Source: Trematomus loennbergii
Lineage: Eukaryota > Chordata > Actinopteri > Perciformes > Nototheniidae
Assembly (NCBI GenBank): GCA_012861695.1
Contig: JAAOOA010000334.1
Span: 444,501-508,500, forward strand
Direction: 5' to 3'
Length of the DNA: 64,000 nt
Shown one piece after another: positions 47,842-61,664 of the stretch (positions within the stretch are counted from its first letter, which is position 1; each line of letters begins with the position of its first letter). The translations under genes and the position numbers were made by a program. The notes under the pieces are model-generated. The model searched no databases. It was not told the DNA's origin and was given only the letters and a program-made list of their open reading frames with translations.

Positions 47842-47873
<32 letters not shown>

Positions 47874-48124
47874 CTTCAAAGTCTCCAACTTTCCAAAAAT
47901 GTCCTTACTTGCCTAACTTACTGAAAAATCCATGTCACGGTCCTTGTTTTTATATTACCTCGATTTATTATCTACATTTCAGAAAAGTAACAGTTACTTG
48001 ACACAAAAGACGTCACTTTCCAACGATGTCAAATACCAAAAGTCATTATTTTCAAGGTCCAATACCTTAATTAACTCCGCCAAAAGACACACACACACAC
48101 ACACACACGCACGCACACACAAAG

Positions 48125-49057
48125 GCGTACACCTTTGAAGAATTATCCTCCAGCAGGACATTTTAATTAAAGGACCACATCAGTAGTTCTGCATGTTTTG
48201 TAGCTTCAAGGCAGTCAATGGTTTTCAGCCGATATCAAAACACAATTAGAGCTCAGCTTTAAAGCATCGGTTCACACAGTACAGAACAAGTACATTTTGT
48301 ATAGCTGTTACGTATCCTGGTTAAAGAGGTACTCCCTTTCCTGTAGTGTGTTCTATAGGTTTTAGTGCATGTTAATGGTCTGCAAAGGCTAAAATCCCAA
48401 ATCCCAAACCAATCAGAGCAGACTGGGCTCTGGTTTCAGACAGAGGGTGAAAAGAGGTTCTGTAGCATGAGAGAAATAAAGAGCTTTTTGAGACATGAAC
48501 ACTTACTGTAGTTTGGTGTCTTCAGTGAAGTACAATTAAATATGAGAAGCATTTTTTTAAAGTTTAAAAAGGTTACGCATAAGTTCAACTTAGCCCTGAA
48601 TAATGTATGTCTGTGCATTCAATCAACTAAATGAATCTGGACTACATATTCATCCAGAGATATATCCCCACAGAGCAGAGGTGGAAAGTGCAGTACAAAC
48701 AAAAACAGTTTCATGCATTGGTGTCTCACTGGACGGGGGGGGATTACCGTTAGGGGGATATTTCATGTTTCTGAAGGTTCCTGGTATTTGTTTACAGACT
48801 CAGGATCTGTTGGGCTCATGAATTATGAATGATTTGAAGGATAATGCTTGCACATAATCTCCTGACATATCTTTCCTGCGAGGACAACTCTGCTTAATAA
48901 TTTATTTACTTGAAAACACAACACTTGTGTCAAGCTTCAAAAGCCTTTCAAAAACAGGTCGGTCACGTTATCTAACTTCCTGTGTGTCGAGAACATCTTT
49001 GGATAAATTCCACCTGTTGATTTTCATTAAATCACCATTGTTTGCATTTATAATGTA
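48125..49057. other. No gene seen
   Basis: Contains the repeat shared with 1060-1125 (at about 48335-48400). Otherwise featureless AT-rich sequence. Confidence 0.4.
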
Positions 49058-50050
49058 CAGACACTACATACTGATATACACCTGAACATCAGCAGGAGAG
49101 GACTCTTTAAAGTAGAGACACTACACTGATATACACCTGAACATCAGCAGGAGAGGACTCTTTAAAGTAGAGACACTACATACTGATATACACCTGAACA
49201 TCAGCAGGAGAGGACTCTTTAAAGTAGAGATACTACACACTGATATACACCTGAACATCAGCAGGAGAGGACTCTTTAAAGTAGAGACACTACATACTGA
49301 TATACACCTGAACATCAGCAGGAGAGGACTCTTTAAAGTAGAGATACTACATACTGATATACACCTGAACATCAGCAGGAGAGGACTCTTTAAAGTAGAG
49401 ACACTACATACTGATATACACCTGAACATCAGCAGGAGAGGACTCTTTAAAGTAGAGACACTACATACTGATATACACCTGAACATCAGCAGGAGAGGAC
49501 TCTTTAAAGTAGAGACACTACATACTGATATACACCTGAACATCAGCTGGAGAGGACTCTTTAAAGTAGAGACACTACATACTGATATACACCTGAACAT
49601 CAGCAGGAGAGGACTCTTTAAAGTAGAGACACTACATACTGATATACACCTGAACATCAGCAGGAGAGGACTCTTTAAAGTAGAGACACATACTGATATA
49701 CACCTGAACATCAGCAGGAGAGGACTCTTTAAAGTAGAGACACTACATACTGATATACACCTGAACATCAGCAGGAGAGGACTCTTTAAAGTAGAGACAC
49801 TACATACTGATATACACCTGAACATCAGCAGGAGAGGACTCTTTAAAGTAGAGACACTACATACTGATATACACCTGGACATCAGCAGGAGAGGACTCTT
49901 TAAAGTAGAGGCACTACATACTGATATACACCTGAACATCTACAGGAGAGGACTCTTTAAAGTAGAGGCACTATATACTGATATACACCTGAACATCAGC
50001 AGGAGAGGACTCTTTAAAGTAGAGGCACTACATACTGAGGACTCTTTAAA
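49058..50050 (-). repeat. 57-bp minisatellite, array A
   Basis: About 17 copies of a 57-bp unit containing tgatatacacctgaacatca and gcaggagaggactctttaaa. It is the reverse complement of the array at 60121-61664. Because 57 is a multiple of three, the array reads as a 272-codon open frame, which is an artefact. Confidence 0.95.
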
Positions 50051-50059
50051 TGTCTAAAT

Positions 50060-50615
50060 CAAATTGATTGGAAATCAGTCCAACATTTGTCACGTTTTTT
50101 TTAGCTTAAAGCCCATATTTTCAACCTCGAGATGCTGCCAGAGGAAAAGTCTAAGAATCACCAAATTCCACACACCTTATATGTTAGGGACCATGAATAT
50201 TTACACCAAATGTCATTGTAATCAATAAAATAATTATGGAGATAACTTGATTTGGACCTAAGTGGTGGACAAACAAGGCGTTCGGGTAAGAAGAATCGTT
50301 TGTGATGTAGAAATATGTGCAAATGTCTTATTGTAACAGTTGGCAACAAAGACCCCCGGGACTTCAGAGTACAACATGCATCTTTCATGGCTCCATCTCT
50401 TAGTTTCCCAGCATCATGGCTCAGTTGTTTTGATGCTGTGTGTTTATTAAGTAAAGAACAGCTTCCCCAAAGAGAACAGAGATCAGCGGGAACAACACAG
50501 CCTGTCACTTTACATCATAGCAGGCCACAGCTCAGCTTCCGCTTCATCGAACCTCTGTCTCTGCCGCTGGGAATGTTCTCCTGCCTGGACAAGGGTCCTT
50601 AAACATGGCTGGGAA
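50060..50615. other. No gene seen
   Basis: Short opposed open frames here (up to 116 codons) have no initiation context, splice sites or domain features. Confidence 0.35.
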
Positions 50616-50619
50616 GAGG

Positions 50620-51860
50620 TGGGAAGTAGTGGAGTACAAATACTTCGTTACTGTACTTGAGTCTTTCTGGTATCTGTACTTTACTCCACTACTTTTTACT
50701 TTGACTTCTTACATTTTTAAACACAAATACCTGTACTTTCTACTTCCTACATGTTGAACACAAATACCTGTACTTTCTACTTCTTACATTTGAATACAAA
50801 TACCTGTACTTTCTACTTCTTACATGTTGAACACAAATACCTGTACTTTCTACTTCTTACATTTGAATACAAATACCTGTACTTTCTACTTCTTACATGT
50901 TGAACACAAATACCTGTACTTTCTACTTCTTACATTTTGAACCCAAATACCTGTACTTTCTACTTCTCACATTCTGAACCCAAATACCTGTACTTTCTAC
51001 TTCTTACATGTTGAACTCAAATACCTGTACTTTCTACTTCTTACATGTTGAACACAAATACCTGTACTTTCTACTTCTTACATGTTGAACACAAATACCT
51101 GTACTTTCTACTTCTTACATGTTGAACACAAATACCTGTACTTTCTACTTCTTACATGTTGAACACAAATACCTGTACTTTCTACTTCTTACATGTTGAA
51201 CACAAATACCTGTACTTTCTACTTCTTACATTCTGAACACAAATACCTGTACTTTCTACTTCTTACATGTTGAACACAAATACCTGTACTTTCTACTTCT
51301 TACATGTTGAACACAAATACCTGTACTTTCTACTTCTTACATGTTGAACACAAATACCTGTACTTTCTACTTCTTACATTTTGAACACAAATACCTGTAC
51401 TTTCTACTTCTTACATGTTGAACACAAATACCTGTACTTTCTACTTCTTACATTTCCCAAACAGGCTGGTTCCTTTAGTTTGAATGTGTGTTTGGTGGCG
51501 TGATCATTATTATTTAGAGTCATTGCGTGCCTATTGATTTGAACACGATCCGTGTATCCATCATTTCCTGGTCTTCTCTAAAGAAGAGGGACCAATGAAA
51601 ACGTTGTCATGTTGCCGTTGTTCAGCATGGAAACATTCATTAGCTAACAATGACATTATTGTTCTATTAATATAAAGGGAGGTCAGGTACTCTTTAAAAC
51701 AGCTGCTAGTTATGGGTACTTTTTACTGAAGTACATTTCAAAGCCCTCTTTACTTTTACTTGAGTAAAGAAGTTTAGTCAGTACTTCTACTTTACAAGAG
51801 TATTTTTAAACACGAGTATCTGTACTTCTACTTGAAAGGATGTGTGTACTTTTGCCCTCT
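50620..51860. repeat. 37-bp minisatellite element, second copy
   Basis: The same dispersed element as 14357-15990: starts gtgggaagtagtggagtaca and ends with tacttttgccctctctg. It contains about 20 copies of the 37-bp unit (about 50705-51455). The unit between acctgtactttctacttctt and the next is almost invariant. Confidence 0.9.
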
Positions 51861-51959
51861 CTGCTGATAGGAAGTAATTGGCAGCTCTTGTTTACTTTTC
51901 GTTGTGTGCTTTTCACAATTTTTTCACAATGGCAACTTATTGATGCACCAGTAGATGAA

Positions 51960-52147
51960 AGGCGTGTGGCGCAGTGGATAGAGCCTTGGTGTTGGGATCA
52001 GGGGGGGCACAGGTTCAAACCCCACTGCAGTCAGCATGTCGTTGTATCCCTGAGACACTTCACCCCAAAGTGCTCCTGTGGGGATTGTCCACAGTATTGA
52101 GTATGTAAGTCGCTTTAGATAAAAGCGTCTAACAAGTGAATGAAATG
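51960..52147 (+). mobile_element. tRNA-derived SINE with L2-like tail, copy 1
   Basis: A box (tggcgcagtggatagag, about 51967) and B box (ggttcaaacc, about 52012). The body is tgagacacttcaccccaaag and the tail is taagtcgctttagataaaagcgtct-like, shared with fish L2 3' ends. Reverse copy at 59149-59308. Confidence 0.85.
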
Positions 52148-52232
52148 AAAACTGACCTATTAAAAGCATCTGGGTCAGTAAACAGCAGAAAAATAAGATG
52201 GACACATGACACTATAAAATCAATTGCCTTTA

Positions 52233-52545
52233 AACACAACTAGTTTCTGTCCTCTGAATACATTTTAGTCGAACATTAGTCCTCTTTTAGCTCCTATTGG
52301 TCTCCACCGACTCCTAAACATCGGTTTCTGGCTCTTCAGATGCTAAATGCTTCACTAATAAAAGTCAAAGTGGCAGATTACATATATGTACATAATGTTA
52401 GAAAGACAGTTGACTTCAAACCCAATTAGTTTCTGTCCTCTGAATGAATTTTAGTCCAACAATCGTCCTCTTTTAGCCCTTATTGGTCTCCAGCGACTCC
52501 TAAATCATACGTTGCTGGCTCTTCAAATGCTAAATGCTAATGCTA
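52233..52545. repeat. Imperfect direct duplication of about 130 bp
   Basis: The segment beginning tagtttctgtcctctgaat at about 52240 recurs at about 52426, with shared words gtcctcttttagc, ttggtctcca.cgactcctaa and ggctcttca.atgctaaatgct. Confidence 0.7.
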
Positions 52546-52941
52546 TGTAATAGTACAACCGATTGCTGTGCAAATAAACTCTCTGACTTTCTTCAAACTA
52601 ATCTAATTTTGCTGCTTAAGTGGATAGAATTAGCCAATTAAAACCATCTTTTTACTTCCGATCAAAACAAGTGTTCCTACGTAACTGATGTGACGATGAT
52701 TACACTGCAGTTTGGTCATCAATTACAGAAAGGAATGATTCAGGGTTTTTGAAGGACACCTCAGCACCATTTATCCTCAGATTATAATCAGTTATGAACA
52801 TGCTATATCTTATTTCCTAGTTTGGATCAAACCAGCAACTTTTAATGATTTCTACAGTCCGTGGATAGTCAGAAGCCGATAACACTGTGTTAGGGAATCT
52901 GTCTCACCTGAACTCGCTAATCTGAGATAAAGAAAGAAGCG

Positions 52942-53160
<219 letters not shown>

Positions 53161-53164
53161 GTGG

Positions 53165-54135
53165 ATCTCCAAACACTGAAGTAATTTAGAGAAACACACA
53201 GTGGTAGCTGCTGGGAAATAGAGGCGGGATAAGACAGGAATGTAATGATGTCACTGTGGGACGTCTGCACATCTCAACCAAACCTCAGATGGATCAAAAT
53301 AAATCAAACTTCTTCTCACCGTGCCATCCAATACCGTTTCTTATACTCGGGTCCAGATGGAAAGCAATTTAAGAAAAGCGAGAGTACACCAGAGCTTTGT
53401 GGTTGGAATAAAGAAAAGGTTGTCCTCCTCCTAAATAGCTCACTTCATAAATCATTGGAAGAAAAGAGTGGAAAGGTTGTCCCAAAATGACACAAATGAT
53501 ACATTAAATGGACGCATGTACACAGGTTACAAAGCAACTAAGTTACAGCGAGATATCATGTTTAAAAAAGTCAAAGGATTGAATTGAAAACGTTTCAAAA
53601 GTGTTGGAATAACCACTTGAGCGAAATGAGAAATGGAATCGTCCTATTTCTAAAGAGCTATAGCTTAATAGAAATAATGGCGGACAAGTCTTCCAACGAA
53701 ACGACAAAAGCCAAGAAAATATGGACACATGTACACAGGAAATAGTTCTTAAATAGAGTACGTCCTGTATGTCTTACTAATTGGTTTCAAATCCAACTAA
53801 AATGGGCGATTTCTGGATAGAATGCTCAGATTGATGCTAGCTCATACTTCTTAATGTTTAAACAATTTCAAATGCATAATTTGAAAGCCCCTTGGAGGCC
53901 AATCATTCCCAAACTGATGTAAAATTGGCATTGAAGGTTGATTACAGACATCACTTTTAGAGGATTTGCAATCTTTTTGAAGTGTAGAGTGTCTTTTGCT
54001 AATCTTGAGGTACCATGAGGTATTTTGAGGACATTTTGAGGTGTCATTTTTCAAATGTAAAATAGTCAATTGAAGTTCCTTTAGGTAATTGTTGCAAGTG
54101 AAGGTGGGATGATTGGTAGCCATGTCACATTCAAG
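53165..54135. other. No gene seen
   Basis: Mixed-composition unique-looking sequence. No exon, RNA gene or repeat end recognised. Confidence 0.4.
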
Positions 54136-54141
54136 AGTAAT

Positions 54142-54721
54142 GGCCCGTCCACACAGCAGCGTTAAAAAATCTTGGAACGCTTCTGCCCATTCACTTTGAA
54201 TGGGGTGACGTCACTTTGCCTCACTTTTCGCCGAACTGCATTGTGGGAAGCAGAGCGGAGATTTTCAGGATTTTCAGGATTCAAAGTTGAGCAATGTTCA
54301 ACTTTTGAAGCTGAGGTGGAAGCGTCAGCCAATCAAATCCCGTGTATGCAAATCTGACAGTTCAAGCTCTAGCCAATCAAACGGCGTGTATGCTGGGAGA
54401 GACATACCGCGGGTCATTTCCTCATATTCCAAAAAATGGAGGAGAAGTTAGCGGTAGGGAATCACCCGGTGCTTTATGACCAGTCCCTATTACCTACCGG
54501 GATACAAACCGGAGGAGCCAGGCATGGAGGGAGGTGGCAGAGACAGTGGTAGGTTTTCGCCTGTTTGGGGAGTTTATATCCAGTTTACTTCAAACTGTTT
54601 TGCTTCGTATGTCGGGGGCGGAGATTCATGTGATTGGTTTTGGTGCCTTGCTCGCAAAAATCCCCAAGCTTCAGATACGCCCACCTCCAAGATATTTTTA
54701 ACGCTGCTGTGTGGACGGTCC
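54142..54721. mobile_element. MITE with long terminal inverted repeats
   Basis: Left end GGCCCGTCCACACAGCAGCG and right end CGCTGCTGTGTGGACGGTCC. The inverted match continues through GTTAAAAA to about 30 bases. GTAAT flanks both sides. About 580 bp with no transposase. Superfamily not assigned. Confidence 0.75.
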
Positions 54722-54724
54722 GTA

Positions 54725-55637
54725 ATGGTTATTTTGTGATGTGCAAACAGACTGTCATACAGGTAGAATAGGTAACTATGATATGCAGATCTAGGACCCA
54801 AGTGTGATGATAATTGCATCTTTCCCGGATAATTCAAGTGAACACGGGGGGATTAGACTCTACCCTCAGGCTGTCAATGGTATGAAAGGCAATATAGGCC
54901 CGGAGGAAATGAATTAGTGAAGACGTGATGTTTGACCTGTCCTACTAACCCTGCGTTTCCTCGTCTCTGTTAGACATGCGTTTGTAAAACCGATAACCCT
55001 TCATGCAATAAGCATGTGGAGATTTCCTGAGCAGATCAGCGGGGGACTTCGTATTTCCCCTTGTTCTTCCCCCATGCTTTACACAGCTCAGCAGGGGGTC
55101 TGTCCCCAGTTTCAACTTCCATCTGCATCACAGAGAGTTTCTCATGATTCAATGTTTGGTTTTATTTATACTGGATAATAGGTCCCTTAACCCAACTTAC
55201 AAAAACACATATGCCGCAGTGGCGTCTATGCACGCAGCTCTTATTTATTCATGAGATTTTAAATAAGGAAAAGACATTAAAACATAGCGAAGCATTCAGA
55301 GAGAATATGTGCTTCAAATCGGTATCGGATCTGCTCCAAACTTCAACAGATTGTTCGGCGGCCGATGCTGCAACTTTCCACCAATTCTCATAAAAATGGG
55401 GCGAGTCGTTTTTCCGTACTCTTGCTGACAATCACACAAACACACCAACAAAGTAAACAAAAACATCCTTAAAGGAGGTAACTACAACTAAAATGTAATT
55501 AAATAAAAACATTTTGTAAGCCGTTATAATGTCCGTCTTGAAAAGGGTACTCACAACAATTCCGCAACAACTATCTTCACCTGTTGCACTTTCAACGTTA
55601 AAAACAATAAAACGGCATGAATTGCTTCGTGGCATTC
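54725..55637. other. No gene seen
   Basis: No supported exon. The opposed 60-codon frames near 55211-55431 have no protein features. Confidence 0.35.
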
Positions 55638-55645
55638 ATCTAGAT

Positions 55646-56039
55646 CAGGGGTGTCAAACTCAATTTCATCGCGGGCCACATTTGCATAAAGGTTGCACTC
55701 AAAGGGCCGGTTGTAACTATATAAATATATATATATATAAAATAATGTATTATATTACATTATTGCCTCTGAATTGGATTATTATCGGATAGGATAATAA
55801 CTTAGTAATTAACTACGTCTGAAAGCAGAAGTCCAGGGCAAATAATTGCAAGTCTCTTCAGTGTGCATGTCACAAAACGAGATGCATTGTGGGACATGTA
55901 GTTTATGGGCAACCTGCTTCTGCAAAGTGGCATGTAACCGTATAATAAACTTGTATATTCTTTGCAAGCTCTTGCGGGGCCACATAAAATGAAGTCGCGG
56001 GCCGGATTTGGCCCCCGGGCCTTGAGTTTGAGACCCCTG
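55646..56039. mobile_element. hAT-type MITE, copy 2, with perfect target duplication
   Basis: Starts CAGGGGTGTCAAACTCAATT and ends TTGAGTTTGAGACCCCTG. Flanked on both sides by ATCTAGAT (55638-55645 and 56040-56047). Matches 24263-24669. Confidence 0.88.
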
Positions 56040-56643
56040 ATCTAGATCCTCTGTCTCGAGCCAGTGAACTAACGGGCCTTCTAGAGCACCCTGGAACCGA
56101 GGGAAACTCTGAAAGAATACGCCCAGTGGCTACAAATCAATATATGATTGGTTGATCAAACTGTCAATCCAAATGTACGCTCTCATTCAGTGCAACGGCC
56201 AGGGCCTTCTATCAAGGATATAGAATACCTTGTTGAAGGATATTCTACCCAGAGACCCAGGAACAGATCTGATTGGTTGCTTTTTCTTTCTAACACAAAA
56301 CCACTGAAATGCGTCGTGCATGGTCCGAGAAGGACAAACAACACAGACACCATATTCATGTATTCATTTTACATACATTTTATTACATTTTATTTATATA
56401 ATTAAATCGGTTCACCACTGGTAGAATACCCTTAAAGGAGGTAACAACAACTAAAATGTAATTAAATACAAATATTTTGGAAGTAGTTTTGTAGATGTGA
56501 GTTCTATTTGATTGATAACTATTTGAAACGTGTGTGTAAAATATGACCATACAGCCAGTATTAGCTTAGCTTAGCATTACCACTGTAGGTAGATGGAAAC
56601 AGCCTGGATGAATCACACCTCTACTAAAACGAAATGTAATAGC

Positions 56644-57139
56644 TTAAAGTGGACCTATCATGCTATATTTGAATAATATAGTGTAGGACCATACCTATAT
56701 AAGGCATATTTATACTTTTTTTTTTCAAAATACCAAACAGATCATGCATTTTAGCCATGCCTCATTTCGCTCAATTTGACAATTTATAGCTCTGTTTTTG
56801 CAAGGGCTGATTCAGTGAGAACAGCACCATCTAGAGGCCTGGCATATGTACTACAGCGTCTCCAGCGCTTTCGAACGGCAATGGCCGTGGCTGTCTCCTC
56901 CTGATTGGTGGAGTTGGCCCAATAGCCGTAGCGCCACCGTCCTGACGTCAGGACAGTGTTCAAATCTGGATCAGTTTTTATCAGATCCGTTGCAGCCCCT
57001 TTTTTAGAGATTTGGGTATGGAGGAAAATAGAGAGGGTTATGTTTTCTGACACTTGGTGAGTTCCCTGGAACACCGGGGACACATATTCATGTAGAAAAG
57101 ACGTACAAAAGTGCATTTTGCATGATAGGTCCCCTTTAA
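56644..57139. mobile_element. MITE family 2, copy 5 (short subtype)
   Basis: TTAA-flanked, with the same ends and interior as 46775-47265. The piece between copies (56050-56640) holds no recognisable gene. Confidence 0.85.
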
Positions 57140-57443
57140 TAAAAAAGGTCCATCTTCTTCTTCTTCTTAACTAAACATACGGTAAAGACTAACCCTGTAA
57201 GCTAGTCGACTAGCTTAGCATAAAGACTGTAAATAAAGGGAAACAGCTTTAGATTTATACTTCATCTTTATATCTTTATACAATAACATCTCAAAGAGGC
57301 TTATTATTGCTTCAATTAGGGCAAAGTGTCCAGAGACGGACTGTGATTTTGGTCTTTAGTGGGATTTGTTGATTTGTTTGTTCACACGGCTTATCCTTTA
57401 ATGGAAACACACCTAAGAGGTGTAAACACAGGCAGGATTAATA

Positions 57444-57445
<2 letters not shown>

Positions 57446-57489
<44 letters not shown>

Positions 57490-57498
57490 TGTGTGTGT

Positions 57499-57530
<32 letters not shown>

Positions 57531-57532
57531 GT

Positions 57533-57604
<72 letters not shown>
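57446..57604. repeat. GT microsatellite with several GG/TGTT breaks
   Basis: An interrupted (GT)n of about 160 bp. The Val-Cys open frames across it are artefacts. Confidence 0.93.
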
Positions 57605-57605
<1 letters not shown>

Positions 57606-57609
57606 GTTG

Positions 57610-58215
57610 TTATTCTGTCTTCACTGTTGTCACTTCGTATTGCAGAGGAATATTTTGCACAGCAGGAATCCAAAAAAGACTTTGAATACAAATTTAAAAA
57701 AGAATTGTTAATATATTCAAATGTCCTCAGACATGGCAGCCTTTCATTTTCAGGCTCTCGGCTCTGAGCTGTTCTCCTGCCAACAGGGTTAGTTTTCCAT
57801 TATTTTAATGATGTGTTTCCTGGAACATGTGGGTTACAGCACTCTGTTCAAAAAGGCAGCTATTTTATTCAAATGTAGAAATAAAGCCATTCAAAACGCC
57901 AGTAACAATTTCCTTCAACAACTTTGAACCCTTGCTTTACACGTTTATTTGACGTGAAAATACCAAACAAATGATGGTACTTTGTTTGCTTTCAGACATT
58001 TTTGTAAACTAAGATCGGGATATGGTCATTGTTTTGGGGAATTATTGATAACTATATATTTATATGGTGAATATTGGACTTATAATCAGGGGTGCACATA
58101 ACTGGTACGCAGGTACTATTGGAATATTATAAAATGAAACTGCTTTTAATTGAACGTTTGTGTCCTGGGTGTCCACTTCGTATTCTGCATGAGTGTCACC
58201 ACAGCAGAGAGTGTT
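57610..58215. other. No gene seen
   Basis: AT-rich. No exon, RNA gene or repeat end recognised. Confidence 0.35.
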
Positions 58216-58220
58216 AATCC

Positions 58221-58235
58221 ACACACCACACACAC

Positions 58236-58287
<52 letters not shown>

Positions 58288-58351
58288 CACGCCGCGCGCA
58301 CGCACACACACACACACACACACACACAACACACACACACACACACACACA
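58221..58351. repeat. CA microsatellite with a CG-containing centre
   Basis: (CA)n interrupted by a short gcacgccgcgcgcacgc segment near 58290. A (TAA)n of about 20 bp follows at 58641-58662. Confidence 0.9.
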
Positions 58352-58772
58352 CTTTATTACCAGGGGCAGCAGTTAATTTCTGGAATATAAAAGCGCTGAC
58401 CTTCTGGTCTCGTGGAGAATAATGACCTCGGGCGGCAGCAACAATCTGCTGAGCGTCAGTGGATCTCAGCAGGCTCAAACAAGAGAGGGATTTATGGAGG
58501 TCTCACACACTTTATGTGAAACACCGACGAGCATCATCAAAATGACAGCAGTCTTCTTTCCTTATCTCTTGTTCGAAAACCCTTAATGCACTTCATTGGC
58601 TTTTATCTGCAAGAATCCAACATGCCAACCCTCAAAATCTTAATAATAATAATAATAATAAAGGAAAGCAGTGCATGACTACATTTCCATTCTGGTTTGG
58701 GTTAAAATAAGTACGGGACTTGGTTACGGACTAACGTAGTTAACGGTGTAACAAGACGTTTTTCGAGTTGTC

Positions 58773-58820
58773 GCACCCATCATGAACTCTGCTCTTTTGT
58801 GCAGAGTCCATGATGGGTGC
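58773..58820. repeat. Hairpin-forming inverted repeat
   Basis: Arms of 20 bases (GCACCCATCATGAACTCTGC and its complement with one mismatch) around an 8-base loop. No matching mature RNA or host gene is recognised. Confidence 0.8.
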
Positions 58821-59148
58821 ACCCACAGAATCTATCTCACCCACCTCTTCACCTGTGCACGGCTGACAGCCCGTGTCACAGAGCAAGCCACAAACACCTG
58901 GGTCTCTGTGTTGATCCATACAAAGGTCGCCTAGCTACTTTTAAAAATACTTCTATTTTTCAGCAAACACTGAAACACGGTTGTCAGCGTTGTGATAAAA
59001 GTTCTAGTACGGTTTCCCCTTTTTGGTCATTTTCCGCCAATTTGCATTGATAAATCTAAATTCTTTCACAGATGTGAGAGAGTTGAACGCTACGTTTTCT
59101 GGGCAATAGTTTGCTTCATGGACACTTACAGCATAAATTACATCACAT

Positions 59149-59308
59149 GTCACTTGTTAGACGCTTTTATCCAAAGTGACTTACATACTCAATACTGTGG
59201 ACAATCCCCACAGGAGCAATTTGGGGTGAAGTGTCTCAGGGACACAACGACATGCTGACTGCAGGGGGTTTGAACCACCAAGGCTCTACCCACTGCGCCA
59301 CACGCCTC
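59149..59308 (-). mobile_element. tRNA-derived SINE, copy 2 (reverse)
   Basis: Reverse complement of 51960-52147: ends with the A box (cactgcgccacacgcc on the plus strand), B box complement ggtttgaacc near 59268, and an L2-like tail at the low-coordinate end. Confidence 0.85.
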
Positions 59309-59309
59309 C

Positions 59310-60115
59310 CTGATCTATACAAGTATGATTTCAATTTGTTTTCCAAAAAATGGTCCTTTCCAAAACGTCCTCATTTCCCCAAATCTTTTTGTAAAATGTC
59401 TTCACTTTCCAAGTCCTTTTCCAACATTTTCCCATGTTTGCCATGTCTTCATTTTCCAACGACGACTTCACCTTTCATACATTTCTTCAAAATCAACTCA
59501 CAATCCAAATAAAACTACAATTTTACATACGTCCTCACTTCTTCTTTCCAAAAAATCCTTCAAACTATCCAAGAAAGTGTTTTTAGAAATGTAAGAATTG
59601 TGCAAATATGTCCACACTTTCCAAGTCCTTTTCATGTTTTCCTAGAGAAAATGAGCCTTGCACAATACCCTGAGACCCTGAACTCTTCACATAATGAAAG
59701 TGTGTTTCAACTATGTCAAATATTTTGGCTTTGTAAGATAGAAAGACCAAGTTTTCCCTCAAGCGTTTCTCCCCATAGAGTTTAAGATTCCCTCCACGGC
59801 AGCACTGGATGTCAGAGTTACAGCGTGATGGATTTTGAAGAGAAAGTCGATGAAAGTAGTTTGTTCAAGGGAACAAAGGTCAGTGTGAAGAGAACAGAAG
59901 TGTGAACTTATTAAAGGAACAGTCAGACTGTGACAGAGATAAATGTCAGGCGATGAGACGGAGAGGAAAAGAAGATTAGTGTTTACAGACGGAGGAGACA
60001 CAGATGTCCAATGGCAAATTAGAAAAGAGGAGGACGGAGTGACAAGAATATAAATAGAGCGTCTATTTTAAAGTCTCCGTCCTTCTGTCATCTCTGCGGG
60101 TCGTCGCTGTTCAAC
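59310..60115. other. No gene seen
   Basis: T- and C-rich stretch with recurring words (tttccaa.tcctttt) but no clean tandem unit and no exon. Confidence 0.4.
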
Positions 60116-60120
60116 AATGT

Positions 60121-61664
60121 TTTAAAGAGTGATTTAAAGAGTCATCTCCTGCTGATGTTCAAGTGTATATCAGTATGTAGTGTCTCTACTTTAAAGAGTC
60201 CTCTCCTGCTGATGTTCAGGTGTATATCAGTATGCAGTGTCCCTACTTTAAAGAGTCCTCTCCTGCTGATGTTCAGGTGTATATCAGTATGCAGTGTCCT
60301 ACTTTAAAGAGTCCTCTCCTGCTGATGTTCAGGTGTATATCAGTATGTAGTGTCTCTACTTTAAAGAGTCCTCTCCTGCTGATGTTCAGGTGTATATCAG
60401 TATGTAGGGTCTCTACTTTAAAGAGTCCTCTCCTGCTGATGTTCAGGTGTATATCAGTATGTAGTGTCTCTACTTTAAAGAGTCCTCTCCTGCTGATGTT
60501 CAGGTGTATATCAGTATGTAGTGTCTCTACTTTAAAGAGTCCTCTCCTGCTGATGTTCAGGTGTATATCAGTATGTAGTGTCTCTACTTTAAAGAGTCCT
60601 CTCCTGCTGATGTTCAGGTGTATATCAGTATGTAGTGTCTCTACTTTAAAGAGTTCTCTCCTGCTGATGTTCAGGTGTATATCAGGATGTAGTGTCTCTA
60701 CTTTAAAGAGTCCTCTCCTGCTGATGTTCAGGTGTATATCAGTATGTAGTGTCTCTACTTTAAAGAGTCCTCTCCTGCTGATGTTCAGGTGTATATCAGT
60801 ATGTAGTGTCTCTACTTTAAAGAGTCCTCTCCTGCTGATGTTCAAGTGTATATCAGTATGTAGTGTCTCTACTTTAAAGAGTCCTCTCCTGCTGATGTTC
60901 AAGTGTATATCAGTATGTAGTGTCTCTACTTTAAAGAGTCCTCTCCTGCTGATGTTCAGGTGTATATCAGTATGTAGTGTCTCTACTTTAAAGAGTCCTC
61001 TCCTGCTGATGTTCAGGTGTATATCAGTATGTAGTGTCTCTACTTTAAAGAGTCCTCTCCTGCTGATGTTCAGGTGTATATCAGTATGTAGTGTCTCTAC
61101 TTTAAAGAGTCCTCTCCTGCTGATGTTCAGGTGTATATCAGTATGTAGTGTCTCTACTTTAAAGAGTTCTCTCCTGCTGATGTTCAGGTGTATATCAGGA
61201 TGTAGTGTCTCTACTTTAAAGAGTCCTCTCCTGCTGATGTTCAGGTGTATATCAGTATGTAGTGTCTCTACTTTAAAGAGTCCTCTCCTGCTGATGTTCA
61301 GGTGTATATCAGTATCTAGTGTCTCTACTTTAAAGAGTCCTCTCCTGCTGATGTTCAAGTGTATATCAGTATGTAGTGTCTCTACTTTAAAGAGTCCTCT
61401 CCTGCTGATGTTCAAGTGTATATCAGTATGTAGTGTCTCTACTTTAAAGAGTCCTCTCCTGCTGATGTTCAGGTGTATATCAGTATGTAGTGTCTCTACT
61501 TTAAAGAGTCCTCTCCTGCTGATGTTCAGGTGTATATCAGTATGTAGTGTCTCTACTTTAAAGAGTCCTCTCCTGCTGATGTTCAGGTGTATATCAGTAT
61601 GTAGTGTCTCTACTTTAAAGAGTCCTCTCCTGCTGATGTTCAGGTGTATATCAGTATGTAGTGT
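60121..61664 (+). repeat. 57-bp minisatellite, array B
   Basis: About 27 copies of a 57-bp unit (tactttaaagagtcctctcc then tgctgatgttcaggtgtata). Units carry a few recurring variants (aagtg for aggtg, ttctc for cctctc, tcaggatg for tcagtatg), and blocks of these variants repeat in the same order. All frames stay open for up to 509 codons because the unit is 19 codons long; these are not genes. Confidence 0.95.

Noticed and set aside
49121..49939. Open frame of 272 codons with 19-residue repeats
   Set aside because: The same minisatellite in inverted orientation; an artefact of unit length.
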